Positions 25,714 to 33,748 of a DNA stretch of 64,000 nt are shown in pieces. Every line of letters begins with the position of its first letter. Positions within the stretch are counted from its first letter, which is position 1. This DNA comes from Entomobacter blattae. Lineage in GTDB: Bacteria > Pseudomonadota > Alphaproteobacteria > Acetobacterales > Acetobacteraceae. The stretch covers positions 2,225,001-2,289,000 of the forward strand of contig NZ_CP060244.1 in assembly GCF_014672835.1 (NCBI RefSeq), given 5' to 3'. The notes under the pieces are model-generated. The model was not told the DNA's origin. It ran no database searches and saw only the letters and a program-made list of their open reading frames with translations. The translations under genes and the position numbers were made by a program.

Positions 25714-25922
25714 TACGATTTGGGCAACGAATTGATCGACTTATAGAAATATACAAAGAAAATCTGGAAAATCCAAATCGGGACGGGAGGTCTGATTATA
25801 ACCCCATTCAGGAGGCCATTACGTCCATGACTGAAGAATTCAATCTTGTCTTATCAGAAGCCGAAAAAGCCTGTTTGCATCAATATTTAGCACGAAGAAC
25901 TTCCACTATTTTAAGGCAATAA
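25707..25922 (+). CDS. Phage early protein of 71 residues, unknown
   Basis: Helical, with FGQRIDRLIEIYKENLENPN, then IQEAITSMTEEFNLVLSEAE and a basic tail. It overlaps the methyltransferase end by 7 bp. No family recognised. Confidence 0.45.
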   Translation: MVIRFGQRIDRLIEIYKENLENPNRDGRSDYNPIQEAITSMTEEFNLVLSEAEKACLHQYLARRTSTILRQ

Positions 25923-25961
25923 AAAATGAAACTCACACAGGAACATGCTGGAGGATATTCA

Positions 25962-26501
25962 ATGAAACTTAAAATCCAAACACTCCCTCACTATGATCTG
26001 AGGACATGGGGGTTGCCCTCATACGGTTCAGATGGAGCAGCAGGGTTCGATTTACGGGCAGCTTTTGATATCAAAAAGCAATATCTACATGTATCAGACC
26101 CTGATCTGATGTCTGTATTATATGGGAATGACAAGAGGCAATCAAAAGCCCTGCTAAAGGATGCATATTTAAATATTTTTGCAGATTGCACTACTGTTTT
26201 TGGTTCAGGAATTTGTATAGAGGTTCCAACTGGATACGAGCTACAAATACGTTCACGCAGCGGCAAGGGCATCAATGACGGCCTTATTATTACCCATGGG
26301 GTAGGAACAATTGATAGTGACTACCGTGGTGAAATTATGATCGCGATAAGAAACATATCAAACAAGACGCGCAATATTTTTTACGGAGAGAAAATAGCCC
26401 AGGCCATTCTCGCACCTATTTATCGTGCTGAATGGGAACAAACCACGACTTTAACGGAAACACAGAGAGGACAAAATGGGTTCGGAAGTACGGGGATATG
26501 A
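25962..26501 (+). CDS. dut: dUTP diphosphatase with an insertion
   Basis: 179 residues from the ATG with GGAGG upstream; an ATG at 25926 would add 12 residues. Motif 1 AAGFDLRAA, motif 2 RSRSGKG, motif 3 GVGTIDSDYRGEI, motif 4 GEKIAQAIL and motif 5 GFGSTG are all present, so it should form the active trimer that hydrolyses dUTP to dUMP. Between motif 1 and the strand before motif 2 there are some extra residues (KKQYLHVSDPDLMSVLYG, then SKALLKDAYLNIFADCTTVF). Several phage dUTPases carry inserts with regulatory roles; here this is speculation. Confidence 0.9.
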   Translation: MKLKIQTLPHYDLRTWGLPSYGSDGAAGFDLRAAFDIKKQYLHVSDPDLMSVLYGNDKRQSKALLKDAYLNIFADCTTVFGSGICIEVPTGYELQIRSRSGKGINDGLIITHGVGTIDSDYRGEIMIAIRNISNKTRNIFYGEKIAQAILAPIYRAEWEQTTTLTETQRGQNGFGSTGI

Positions 26502-26805
26502 CGATACTATCTCAAATCTCATTAAGAGGTTTGGAGAATACAATGGTTCACTTCTGGAAAATTACGGAGACCGCTCACAATTTACATTGTCAACGTTAAG
26601 CCTTTTTGTTTTTATGAGCGATTTTATTAAAACAAATGGCCTGCAAGATAATTTTCTAAATTTCGTGGATGAGTTTTTTTCTAATCACAATAACGGTGAG
26701 CGCATAGAAAAAATGCAACGCATAATACGGTCTACTGCGGCTGGGATGGCAAAAAATGAGAAAGAAATCCTCAGCCGCATGAAGGAGGGCAGAGATGGGG
26801 ATTGA
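26476..26805 (+). CDS. Phage early protein of 109 residues, unknown
   Basis: Helical: ISNLIKRFGEYNGSLLENYG, then TLSLFVFMSDFIKTNGLQDN, ending in a charged tail. It overlaps dut by 26 bp and the next gene by 11 bp, in the same operon. No domain recognised. Confidence 0.45.
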   Translation: MGSEVRGYDDTISNLIKRFGEYNGSLLENYGDRSQFTLSTLSLFVFMSDFIKTNGLQDNFLNFVDEFFSNHNNGERIEKMQRIIRSTAAGMAKNEKEILSRMKEGRDGD

Positions 26806-27052
26806 AAATTTATTAGACCCGAAAACACCAGATAAAGAGGTATTACGAGGTTTTATAAAATTAATTCTCGCCTGCGCTCCTGGCTCTGGATATACGGTAA
26901 CTAACAATGAAGAAGGGCGTGACCTCTCTACGGACGAAGTAGAGGAAATGGCAGCCTATTTAGCAGCAATAATTCTAAGAAGAATGCAAAAGCCTCAATC
27001 CATACTTCAAAGAGCGATTAACCTACTGGATGGAAGAGGGAGAAAAAGATGA
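26795..27052 (+). CDS. Phage early protein of 85 residues, unknown
   Basis: LLDPKTPDKEVLRGFIKLIL, then DLSTDEVEEMAAYLAAIILR and a basic end (DGRGRKR). GGAGGG lies upstream. It overlaps the excisionase gene by 4 bp. No family recognised. Confidence 0.45.
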   Translation: MGIENLLDPKTPDKEVLRGFIKLILACAPGSGYTVTNNEEGRDLSTDEVEEMAAYLAAIILRRMQKPQSILQRAINLLDGRGRKR

Positions 27053-27375
27053 GTGAAACTAACAACGACGCCTTACCACCAAAGCTCATGAAGACATCTC
27101 ATGTAGCTGAGAGGTGGCAATGTTCAAAGAGCTTCGTATGTAAAATAATTAAAAATGGCGATTTAAAAGCTATTAAAATTGGATCGCAATACAGGATAAG
27201 AAAGTCTGATTTAGCTAACTATGAAGAAAGAATATGGAACGAAGAAGATTGTCAGAACCAAAATATACCCTCATTAAAAGAGGGAACCGATTCTATGTTA
27301 GATGGTGGGAAAACGGGAAGGCAAAACGCATATCTCTTGGGACAGAAGATAAAACAGAAGCGAGAAAACTTTTAA
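27049..27375 (+). CDS. Excisionase-like helix-turn-helix protein
   Basis: 108 residues. LMKTSHVAERWQCSKSFVCK, then IIKNGDLKAIKIGSQYRIRK and SDLANYEE form the MerR-like winged helix (HTH_17) found in excisionases. It would bind next to att sites and direct Int toward excision. The recognisable domain ends near residue 63. The last 45 residues are encoded in DNA shared with the integrase gene in another frame (142-bp overlap). Confidence 0.75.
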   Translation: MSETNNDALPPKLMKTSHVAERWQCSKSFVCKIIKNGDLKAIKIGSQYRIRKSDLANYEERIWNEEDCQNQNIPSLKEGTDSMLDGGKTGRQNAYLLGQKIKQKRENF

Positions 27376-28274
27376 AACAATTTCTGGCGGGTATTGATAG
27401 CAACACCATGCCACAAACTATAACAGTTAATAATATATTACAGAAATATCTAGAAAACAGAAAAGGAAAAGTATCGGGCTTTGAAGGATTAAAATATGCC
27501 TGTGCCTCTATATCAGAACATTTAGGTTTTTTACAACCAAATCATATATCAAGAAAAACCTGTTTAACCTATGCAAACCAAAGAAGAGAGCAAGGGAGGA
27601 GAGGAGCAACTGGGGGAAGAAATAAACCTCTCAGTAATGGAACAATTATAAAAGAACTAACAACATTGCGTGCTGCATTAAATTTTGCCAAAATAGAAAA
27701 ATGGTTGCGAGATGTTCCATATATTGAAATTCCACCTACCCCACCACCACGAGACAGGTGGCTTACGAGAAGTGAGGTGGATATTCTTATTGAACATGCC
27801 CCATCATATCACCTAAAGTTCTTTATTTTATTAGGAATCTACACGGCCGCACGCTCTGGTGCAATCCTATCTTTAAAGTGGGAGCAAGTAGATTTTAAAA
27901 ACAAATTAATTAATTTCGGCAATGGCCTCGGTAATAAAAGAAGAGCTATCATTCCTATTCCAGAAAAACTAATCCCTTATCTTACTGATGCTGTAAACAT
28001 TAGATTATCAGAATTTGTAATAGAATTTAATGGGAAGCCCATAAAGTCCATACGACATTCTTTTCGAGACCTATCTATTAAAACAGGAATAAAAGGCGCA
28101 ACGCCACATACACTTCGCCATACAGCAGCTACTTGGATGGTTATAGCAGGAGTACCCTTTCCTATGATCGCACAATATCTGGGGAATAGCGTTGAAATGA
28201 TTGAAAAAGTTTACGGCCATCATAGCCCAGAATGGCTTAAACAAGCTGCGAAAGCGTTATCAGATGAATACTAG
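27234..28274 (+). CDS. Tyrosine site-specific integrase
   Basis: 346 residues. The N-terminal arm-binding strand region is YTLIKRGNRFYVRWWENGKA. A SAM-like core-binding domain sits around residues 65-160. The catalytic domain has TAARSGAILSLKW (first Arg), HTLRHTAATWM (His-x-x-Arg) and EKVYGHHSPEW (nucleophilic Tyr with the following His). All catalytic residues are present, so it may be active. It lies 98 bp before attR and probably acts on the tRNA-Thr core. Confidence 0.95.
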   Translation: MERRRLSEPKYTLIKRGNRFYVRWWENGKAKRISLGTEDKTEARKLLKQFLAGIDSNTMPQTITVNNILQKYLENRKGKVSGFEGLKYACASISEHLGFLQPNHISRKTCLTYANQRREQGRRGATGGRNKPLSNGTIIKELTTLRAALNFAKIEKWLRDVPYIEIPPTPPPRDRWLTRSEVDILIEHAPSYHLKFFILLGIYTAARSGAILSLKWEQVDFKNKLINFGNGLGNKRRAIIPIPEKLIPYLTDAVNIRLSEFVIEFNGKPIKSIRHSFRDLSIKTGIKGATPHTLRHTAATWMVIAGVPFPMIAQYLGNSVEMIEKVYGHHSPEWLKQAAKALSDEY

Positions 28275-28372
28275 GCCAGTGGCATAGTTTTGTGTGGATA
28301 AATACAGCTTTTATATATAAAGTAGCTAAAATAAAACCTAGAAAACATTAGGGTTTTTACATCTTACCTTCT

Positions 28373-28421
28373 TTGGTAAGGGAGAGGTCGACAGTTCAAT
28401 CCTGTCCAGCAGCACCAGCAT
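28373..28421 (+). repeat. attR: prophage attachment core (49 bp, copy 2)
   Basis: Identical to 785-833. It contains only the tRNA 3' half from the anticodon loop; the 5' half is absent, so it is not a second tRNA gene. Immediately downstream comes decayed phage sequence rather than clean host DNA. Confidence 0.95.
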
Positions 28422-28505
28422 TTTTGCTCGGGTTTTTAAATCTATCTTTATAATAAAGCATTAGTTTTTAGAGTCTATAGAGCTTTTTTACCCTTCCTTC
28501 TTCAC

Positions 28506-28731
28506 CTACTTATTGATCCACCCCAAATTCTCTGCACTAGCTAGTTTACAAACAATAGGGCCAAACAAGCCAAGACCCTGCTTGGGGAAGTTTTGGTAGG
28601 CTGGCCATAAAATAACCCCTACCAAAGCCGCATAGAGCAAAATATCAGTGGAAATAAAATCCATATTTCCACTCACCAAGACTGTCATAACAGCAACCAA
28701 AGAAGAAGATTGCGGTTTTAGAGGGATACAT
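28506..28731 (-). pseudogene. Decayed holin-like gene of a second prophage
   Basis: Homologue of the gene at 896-1153. MYPSKTA (from 28731) matches MKPSKTA, then after a frameshift near TTCTTCTTT come LVSGNMDF, TDILLYAALV and a GW near the end. It lies about 85 bp past attR, as the intact copy lies about 63 bp past attL, with the same orientation. This marks the left end of a tandemly integrated, related phage. Confidence 0.75.
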
Positions 28732-28836
28732 ACATTATTTTTTTAGCGAATTGAGTTGTTTAATTATTCCCCTATATGAGGAACAACCAAACCAGAAAGT
28801 AAGGATAGCCCCTTCTTTTTGAGTGGAATGATCCAA

Positions 28837-29098
28837 ATGAGTACAACAAGTTTCAGACCTGGATCTTCAAGAGCAAATCGCTTGCATTGATAGGGCGCAA
28901 GAAGAAACTCGTGAATTCGTTGCCGAGCAGCACAGGCTTATTGCTGAGACCGCCAAACTGGAACGTGACCGCAAGTTAGCCCCTATCGTTATTGCATCGG
29001 GCATTATTGGTGGCCTGATTGCAGGGCTTATCAGCGTAGCCGTAAAGATGTTGGGGGAATGCCCCCCAACAGATTTCATGAATGTCTTTCTGCTCTGA
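28837..29098 (+). pseudogene. Frameshifted small phage membrane protein
   Basis: MSTTSF from an ATG at 28837, then after a one-base shift DLDLQEQIACIDRAQEETRE, EQHRLIAETAKLERDRKLAP and a membrane helix IVIASGIIGGLIAGLISVAV. I recall similar coiled-coil plus one-helix proteins in Acetobacteraceae phages. It precedes and overlaps an intact small gene. Function unknown. Confidence 0.55.
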
Positions 29099-29277
29099 AC
29101 TGGACAGGGCGCGGGTTAGCGTGCCTACTCAATTGTAATGAGCGCCTAGTTCGCAGATGGGGGGCTGGAGATGTTGATATCCCGAAAGCTGTTGCAACCT
29201 GGCTTGAGGCTTTGGCAAGTGCCCATGAAAAAAAACCTCCTCCAAAAGAAAAGCACGAAAATACGCTATCTCTCTGA
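29059..29277 (+). CDS. Small phage DNA-binding-like protein
   Basis: 72 residues: MPPNRFHECLSALNWTGRGL, then ACLLNCNERLVRRWGAGDVD, then IPKAVATWLEALASAHEKKP. The layout (helix, LxCxERLVRRW recognition-like helix, IPxxVxxWLE) is that of a small Cro-like helix-turn-helix family I associate with Acetobacteraceae phages. Unlike its neighbours it is uninterrupted. It overlaps the upstream pseudogene by 40 bp. Confidence 0.6.
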   Translation: MPPNRFHECLSALNWTGRGLACLLNCNERLVRRWGAGDVDIPKAVATWLEALASAHEKKPPPKEKHENTLSL

Positions 29278-29706
29278 CTTTATACTCCAGCATACGCCAG
29301 CAAAGCGGAACCTTTCGAATGCTCTCCAACCTCATTTTTTACCCAACAGAAGAACTGCAACCTTCTCATGAAGCAATTGATTGCAGCCATCGAAGGTGAG
29401 CGCTGAGCTCTGCTCCTCTCACAGCAAAATTACCGCTCTGATCAGGCACCTGGCTAATACCAACCTCAATGACCTGCAAGAACAGTCTTAAGAAAATCCG
29501 AAGACCAGCTTTAAAGACGCCTCAAACCACCCTTCCACCGGAAAACTGCAATCCATAACTATATTTTTAGAGACACGCATTTTTCCTAATCTCTCTTAGA
29601 CAAACATAACCGTTTTGCATTTGTTTTAACGGCTGATATTTTGGCCATATTTCTTATTACCCCCCGCCCCCTATTCAAACCCTTTAAGGGTTTTCCGCTG
29701 ATTTAA
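29278..29706. other. Prophage-remnant DNA without intact gene
   Basis: Between 29360 and 29490 a plus-strand track with several stops and shifts reads fragments such as QLIAAIEGER and LANTNLNDLQEQS, like a small phage coiled-coil protein in decay. No open gene can be supported. Confidence 0.5.
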
Positions 29707-30039
29707 ATGATAGGATCACCCCTACGAAAAAAGCTCAAAAAACATGCAGAAGAACACATGAAGAAACACCTATCCTGACAACTGCAAAAGAAAAATGAGA
29801 AAAAACAATCTGCCTTCTCCAAAAAAGAGGCTTCTCTCTCTTCTCCTAATGAGGAAGAAACTCTCCTTCCTTCTGATCTTTTGGCAAAACTTAACCGTGA
29901 AATTCTGGAAGTTATTAAAAAACATATTTCCATAGATCAGGAAAAAATTCAGGAAAGCCTCTTCTTTCCTAGAGTGGGTATTGGTCGTTTTGTGGGAGCT
30001 TTTTCTGATTCTTCCCCCATCTTTGAACACCATCTTTGA
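29707..30039 (+). pseudogene. Unknown gene with internal stop
   Basis: One frame runs from ATG at 29707 (MIGSPLRKKLKKHAEEHMKK) to a stop at 30037-30039, with a single internal TGA after 23 codons. The 86 codons after it (for example LLPSDLLAKLNREILEVIKK and FFPRVGIGRFVGAF) have protein-like composition, basic then acidic. No family recognised. It is probably a relic of the second prophage or another mobile element. Confidence 0.35.
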
Positions 30040-31060
30040 ACCCTGTCTTTGAAAGCAGCTTGGAAGCTGACCATTTTACGCCTGGAAAAGGGATGTAGTT
30101 TTAGGGTCGAGTGAAGAACGGGTTGCAGCTTTGGGGGAGATATTCGCAAAACCCGTATTGCGGCCTTGTTACGTATGAGCATTTTCTCTGCTTTGGTCGT
30201 ACGGGGGGAAAAATAAAATTTGGGGGAAGCTGTACATCTTCCACCAATACAGGCAAAAAAGACGGTGCAACGACTTCATCAATCAATAACGTTTCTGTTG
30301 CTCCGCAAATCCCTACCCGGCGCATTTTGGCATTCAGCAAAATCTTACGAGTCATCTCCAATTCTGCCCTTATCGCCAAAACCATTCCTGAAGAGAAAGA
30401 TCCACTAGTAAAAGCAGCTCATGCCCCCCGGCAAGACGAGCGACTCATAACGCCAAAAAGGTCGAGACAAGATCAGGAGAGTCTTATTATATCCTGTTGC
30501 TCAATCCTTATGCACAAACGATATCTTGCATCACCAAAACTCTGCAAACCCTCTTCCTGCAAGCCTTCATCAAGACCCAAGCCCGCCTACCAAGCGGCTA
30601 CTCTCCAATACGCTCCATAAACTGCCGAAACGTCTTCTTCATGAAAAAGAAATGAGGAATGGCCAATAATTTTTTCTTCCTGCAGAACTATTTATCCCCC
30701 TGACCCACTTCATTCAGGAGGAAGAGCCAGAAATTGCGAATCATCCTCACTCTCTCTTAGAGTTATTTTTTAACTATTTTATTTTTCTTAAAGCATTTAT
30801 AAAAAATATCAGCTATATAGCAATCTTTAATAAGAAATATATCAGTAATCTATAATAATCAAAATTTTATTATTTATTAATAGTTCTTTTTGAAAAGAAA
30901 AAGGAAATGTAAAATAAATATTTATGATTTTTTCTTATAAAAATTAAATTTTTGTCAATTTATTAAATAAATGTTAATAAATATTAACAGTTTTATTTGT
31001 TTTTTTAATTTTGTTGCATTTATTTCTTTGCAATCATGGCAAAATCATGTAACAATTCTA
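30040..31060. other. Long intergenic stretch, degraded then AT-rich
   Basis: 30040-30650 contains coding-like fragments with shifts (for example RKTRIAALLRMSIFSALVVR near 30150) but no frame I can defend. A 169-codon plus-strand frame at 30111 has an unnatural composition. 30760-31060 is very AT-rich with no gene and probably carries promoter sequence for the small RNA at 31066. Confidence 0.5.
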
Positions 31061-31065
31061 ATTGT

Positions 31066-31138
31066 GTAAGAAACTTTTTCTTACTACACGCCACCTTTAA
31101 ACCTTAAACTCCAACTCCTGCTTAGCAGGAGTTTTTTT
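31066..31138 (+). ncRNA. Putative small RNA, copy A
   Basis: Architecture: hairpin GTAAGAAA-CTT-TTTCTTAC (31066-31084), then CGCCAC, then AACCTTAAACT, then terminator ACTCCTGC-TTA-GCAGGAGT with seven T. Copy B at 47903-47978 has the same order and single-stranded motifs, but both stems differ in sequence while keeping pairing. That covariation supports a structured RNA rather than chance. Length is about 73 nt from the first stem; the 5' end may lie further upstream. Target and function unknown. Confidence 0.6.
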
Positions 31139-31258
31139 CTTTTTTAAGGTCTATTCCTTTCTCACACAGTATTGTATTGATTAGCAGACCGTTTTGAGAA
31201 AATCTTTTCCTATTAAAAAGGAAATATCCCTTCTTCCCTTTTTATATACGACTCAATT

Positions 31259-32284
31259 ATGCACGATAGAAACCCAATGCCAGCTTCTATAAAAAGCCAA
31301 GCTCCCACCTATAGTGTTGTTGTACCTTGCTACAATGAAGAAGAAAATATTCTGGAATTCCACAAAAGAATATCAGACGTTATGAACAAAACGGGAGAAT
31401 CCTGGGAAGTTGTTTACGTAAACGATGGCTCAAAAGATAAAACCCTGGAAATTGTCAGCGTTCTCTCTCTAGAAGATACCCATGTAAGCTACATTAACCT
31501 CTCACGTAATTTTGGCAAAGAAATTGCCCTTACAGCGGGCTTAGACCACGCACAGGCCACTGATGCCATTATTATTATTGACGCTGACCTTCAAGATCCT
31601 CCTGAAGTCATTACCGATCTTATTGCTGCGAAAGAAAATGTGGATACTGTTTATGCCCAGCGCAGATCCCGTGAGACAGATACTTTTGCAAAGAAATTTA
31701 CTGCGCATCTTTTTTATCGCCTTATGGAAAGACTTGGCGATAAAATTACCATTCCCCCTGATACGGGCGATTTTAGATTGATTAGCAGACGGGCCCTGAA
31801 TGCTCTGCTGGAAATGCGCGAACATCACAGATTTATGAAAGGTCTTTTCGCTTGGATTGGTTTCCCTTCAAAGGCCATCCTCTACGATCGAGCCCCCAGG
31901 CACGGGGGAACTACCAGCTTCAATTACTGGAAGCTCTGGAACTTTGCTCTAGAGGGTATTACCTCTTATACAACTGTCCCATTACGGATAACAACTTATA
32001 TTGGTTTCTTTACCGCCTGTGTGGCTATTCTCTATGGCTGTTTTATCATTACCAAAACCCTGCTTTTTAATAACCCTGTCTCAGGATATCCAAGCCTGAT
32101 CACCACTATCCTCTTTATTGGGGGAATTCAGATCGCCGCAATTGGGATTGTAGGAGAGTATCTGGGAAGAATCTTTAATGAAACAAAACACCGCCCCCTT
32201 TATTTTATCGAACATCTCCACCAGGCCCAGCCCACTCACCAAGACAATATTCCTGAAGAAAACCTCCCATCATTGGGGTCATAA
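31259..32284 (+). CDS. GtrB/ArnC-like undecaprenyl-phosphate glycosyltransferase
   Basis: 341 residues. The GT2 domain begins YSVVVPCYNEEENILEFHKR and has VVYVNDGSKDKT, IIIDADLQDPPE (metal-binding DxD) and LISRRALNALLEM. Two C-terminal transmembrane segments follow (about residues 240-265 and 275-300). This is the DPM1/GtrB layout, which loads a sugar on the lipid carrier at the inner membrane for O-antigen or other envelope modification. Phage-borne gtrB often lies near att sites, but gtrA and gtrC partners are not visible. Start is uncertain (31259 or 31277; no clear ribosome site). Confidence 0.85.
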   Translation: MHDRNPMPASIKSQAPTYSVVVPCYNEEENILEFHKRISDVMNKTGESWEVVYVNDGSKDKTLEIVSVLSLEDTHVSYINLSRNFGKEIALTAGLDHAQATDAIIIIDADLQDPPEVITDLIAAKENVDTVYAQRRSRETDTFAKKFTAHLFYRLMERLGDKITIPPDTGDFRLISRRALNALLEMREHHRFMKGLFAWIGFPSKAILYDRAPRHGGTTSFNYWKLWNFALEGITSYTTVPLRITTYIGFFTACVAILYGCFIITKTLLFNNPVSGYPSLITTILFIGGIQIAAIGIVGEYLGRIFNETKHRPLYFIEHLHQAQPTHQDNIPEENLPSLGS

Positions 32285-32521
32285 GCCCTTTCCTACCCCC
32301 GATAATGTCAAGACAATCAGCACAATCAGCCTACGAGACAATTAGCCTAGTAATACCGTAAAATTGGAAGTTTATCCCTCTATTAGAAAGACTGATATTC
32401 CCCTCATTCTACTACGGTAGAAAATACCTTGCACCATCATAACGAAGACCCTAAAACCTATCATATCTGGTTTTTCGTTTCTGGCTTTTCATTGGCAAAA
32501 TCCTGTAAATTGGAGTATTTT

Positions 32522-32707
32522 ATGAGACTTATTCTTGCCCTTCTCCTCCCATGGCTTCAGTTTTTTACAATTGGCCGCCCTTTTGCCGGTTTGATATGCT
32601 TTTTTCTTCAAATTACAATTATTGGCTGGATTCCCGCAGCCATCTGGTCGGTTTACGCCTTAAGCCAATATAAAACAGACCAAAAAATTAAAGCCTTAAA
32701 ACGTTAA
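32522..32707 (+). CDS. YqaE/Pmp3 family membrane protein
   Basis: 61 residues starting MRLILALLLPWLQFFTIGRP, then FAGLICFFLQITIIGWIPAA and IWSVYAL: two membrane helices with the LP and G.IPA turn motif of the Pmp3/UPF0057 family. Such proteins influence membrane potential under stress in yeast and plants; in bacteria the role is poorly known. The start has GGAG 6 nt upstream; a longer frame to 32429 is rejected. Confidence 0.75.
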   Translation: MRLILALLLPWLQFFTIGRPFAGLICFFLQITIIGWIPAAIWSVYALSQYKTDQKIKALKR

Positions 32708-33342
32708 GGCTCATGACTCTTTCCAAGATGAGATCGCCCTTTCAAAAACACCATAGACACTGTGGATAACCCCTCGACAGGAAATGATGTCCATTATTTC
32801 CACCCTTCGGATTCCCTTATCTATTAAGTGAGAGCATTTAGGTAAGAGTATACCAATTCTTAAGGCCTCCGCTCTGAGAGACCTTAAAGAGGGATGAACC
32901 CAGTAAGGAAGAAAAGCCTTACTTCTCTTTATATAACAGAGTCTTGAAACGTAATAGAGTACGATTCTTTGTGTAACAGGTGTAATGGTGAAGATGGGGG
33001 ATATTTAGTCCGTATTCTTCGTAAAGACTCTAAACATGTAAGACACTATTGATAACCTTCCTCATACGGCAGAACTGTTTAAAACCCTTCAGGCGAAGGG
33101 TCTTGCCATCACTGTTAAGGGCCTAGAGCATGTCAAGCTTGGAAAAACTTATAGGCAAGCCTCGTATAGTGATGAGTGCTAGAATCGTAGATGAGGTAGA
33201 ACCCCTTATTGCCAAAGGACATCTGAACCACTCTTCAGAAAAGTTTTTTGTAACACAAGACGTTCCCTCCTAAATTATCCTCCCCCCTGGTCTCTGGTTT
33301 ATCCTTCTGATCCTCATCATTCAGAAGCGCCATCCTTTAGAA
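32708..33342. other. Prophage-remnant/intergenic DNA
   Basis: No intact gene. Around 33044-33181 a plus-strand fragment reads LPHTAELFKTLQAKGLAITV then KGLEHVKLGK and breaks at TAG. A 33-codon frame (33173-33274, MSARIVDEVEPLIAKGHLNH) follows. Both look like debris from the decayed phage region. Confidence 0.4.
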
Positions 33343-33454
33343 GTGCATGGAATGCGTTGGAACACATGACATTATTTGTTGCCGCCTCATCAATAACGAG
33401 GTGATCGGCACTATTGCCTGCCCATTGTAGATCATCACTATCTATCGTGAGTAC
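33343..33454 (-). pseudogene. Fragment of a second tail-spike gene
   Basis: In the minus frame it reads VLTIDSDDLQWAGNSADHLV then IDEAATNNVMCSNAF. The intact spike (4080-5828) has VLTTDSYDLQLAGDIADHLV and INEAAKNNVIRANSF at about residues 320-357. Orientation is the same. It marks the far edge of the second prophage remnant, just before host gene metZ. Confidence 0.8.
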
Positions 33455-33593
33455 AAGATTGCACCTGTTCCCACATTTTTGCATATCTAAACCGTTTAAG
33501 GGATGAAGACTCCTATCCTTACTATTTACAGTGTTATAAAAATTTTTATATAATATTCACACGTAATCTTATTTGCCATTTGGCATTCTATAC

Positions 33594-33649
33594 CCTCGTG
33601 ATTTGATGGCCGGCTTGCAGCGAGGTAAAACAAATGCGCTAAAGGGGCC
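33594..33649 (+). promoter_or_regulatory. SAM-II riboswitch upstream of metZ
   Basis: CCTCG (33594-33598) pairs with CGAGG (33621-33625). The loop has TGATTTG and CCGGCTTGCAG, and the 3' strand has TAAAACAAATGCGCTAAAG then GGGCC, which folds back on the loop as the H-type pseudoknot. These are the conserved elements of SAM-II, found mainly in Alphaproteobacteria before met genes. Binding S-adenosylmethionine is known to shut off translation of the gene below. A TAATGC/GCATTA hairpin follows. Confidence 0.9.
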
Positions 33650-33748
33650 ATAATGCCAGTTGCATTGATAATGTAAGGCGCATTACGGTTTCTACGACCA
33701 AAATCAACATTGTCTGCTCGTATTTTTGATTTTAGGAGAAACCTTATT

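Noticed and set aside
28373-28421. Second tRNA-Thr gene
   Set aside because: Only the 3' half from the anticodon loop is present; the acceptor 5' strand and D-arm are missing. It is attR.
30111-30620. 169-residue protein on the plus strand
   Set aside because: Composition is unlike a folded protein, there is no ribosome site, and other frames show coding-like fragments, so it is probably chance in degraded DNA.
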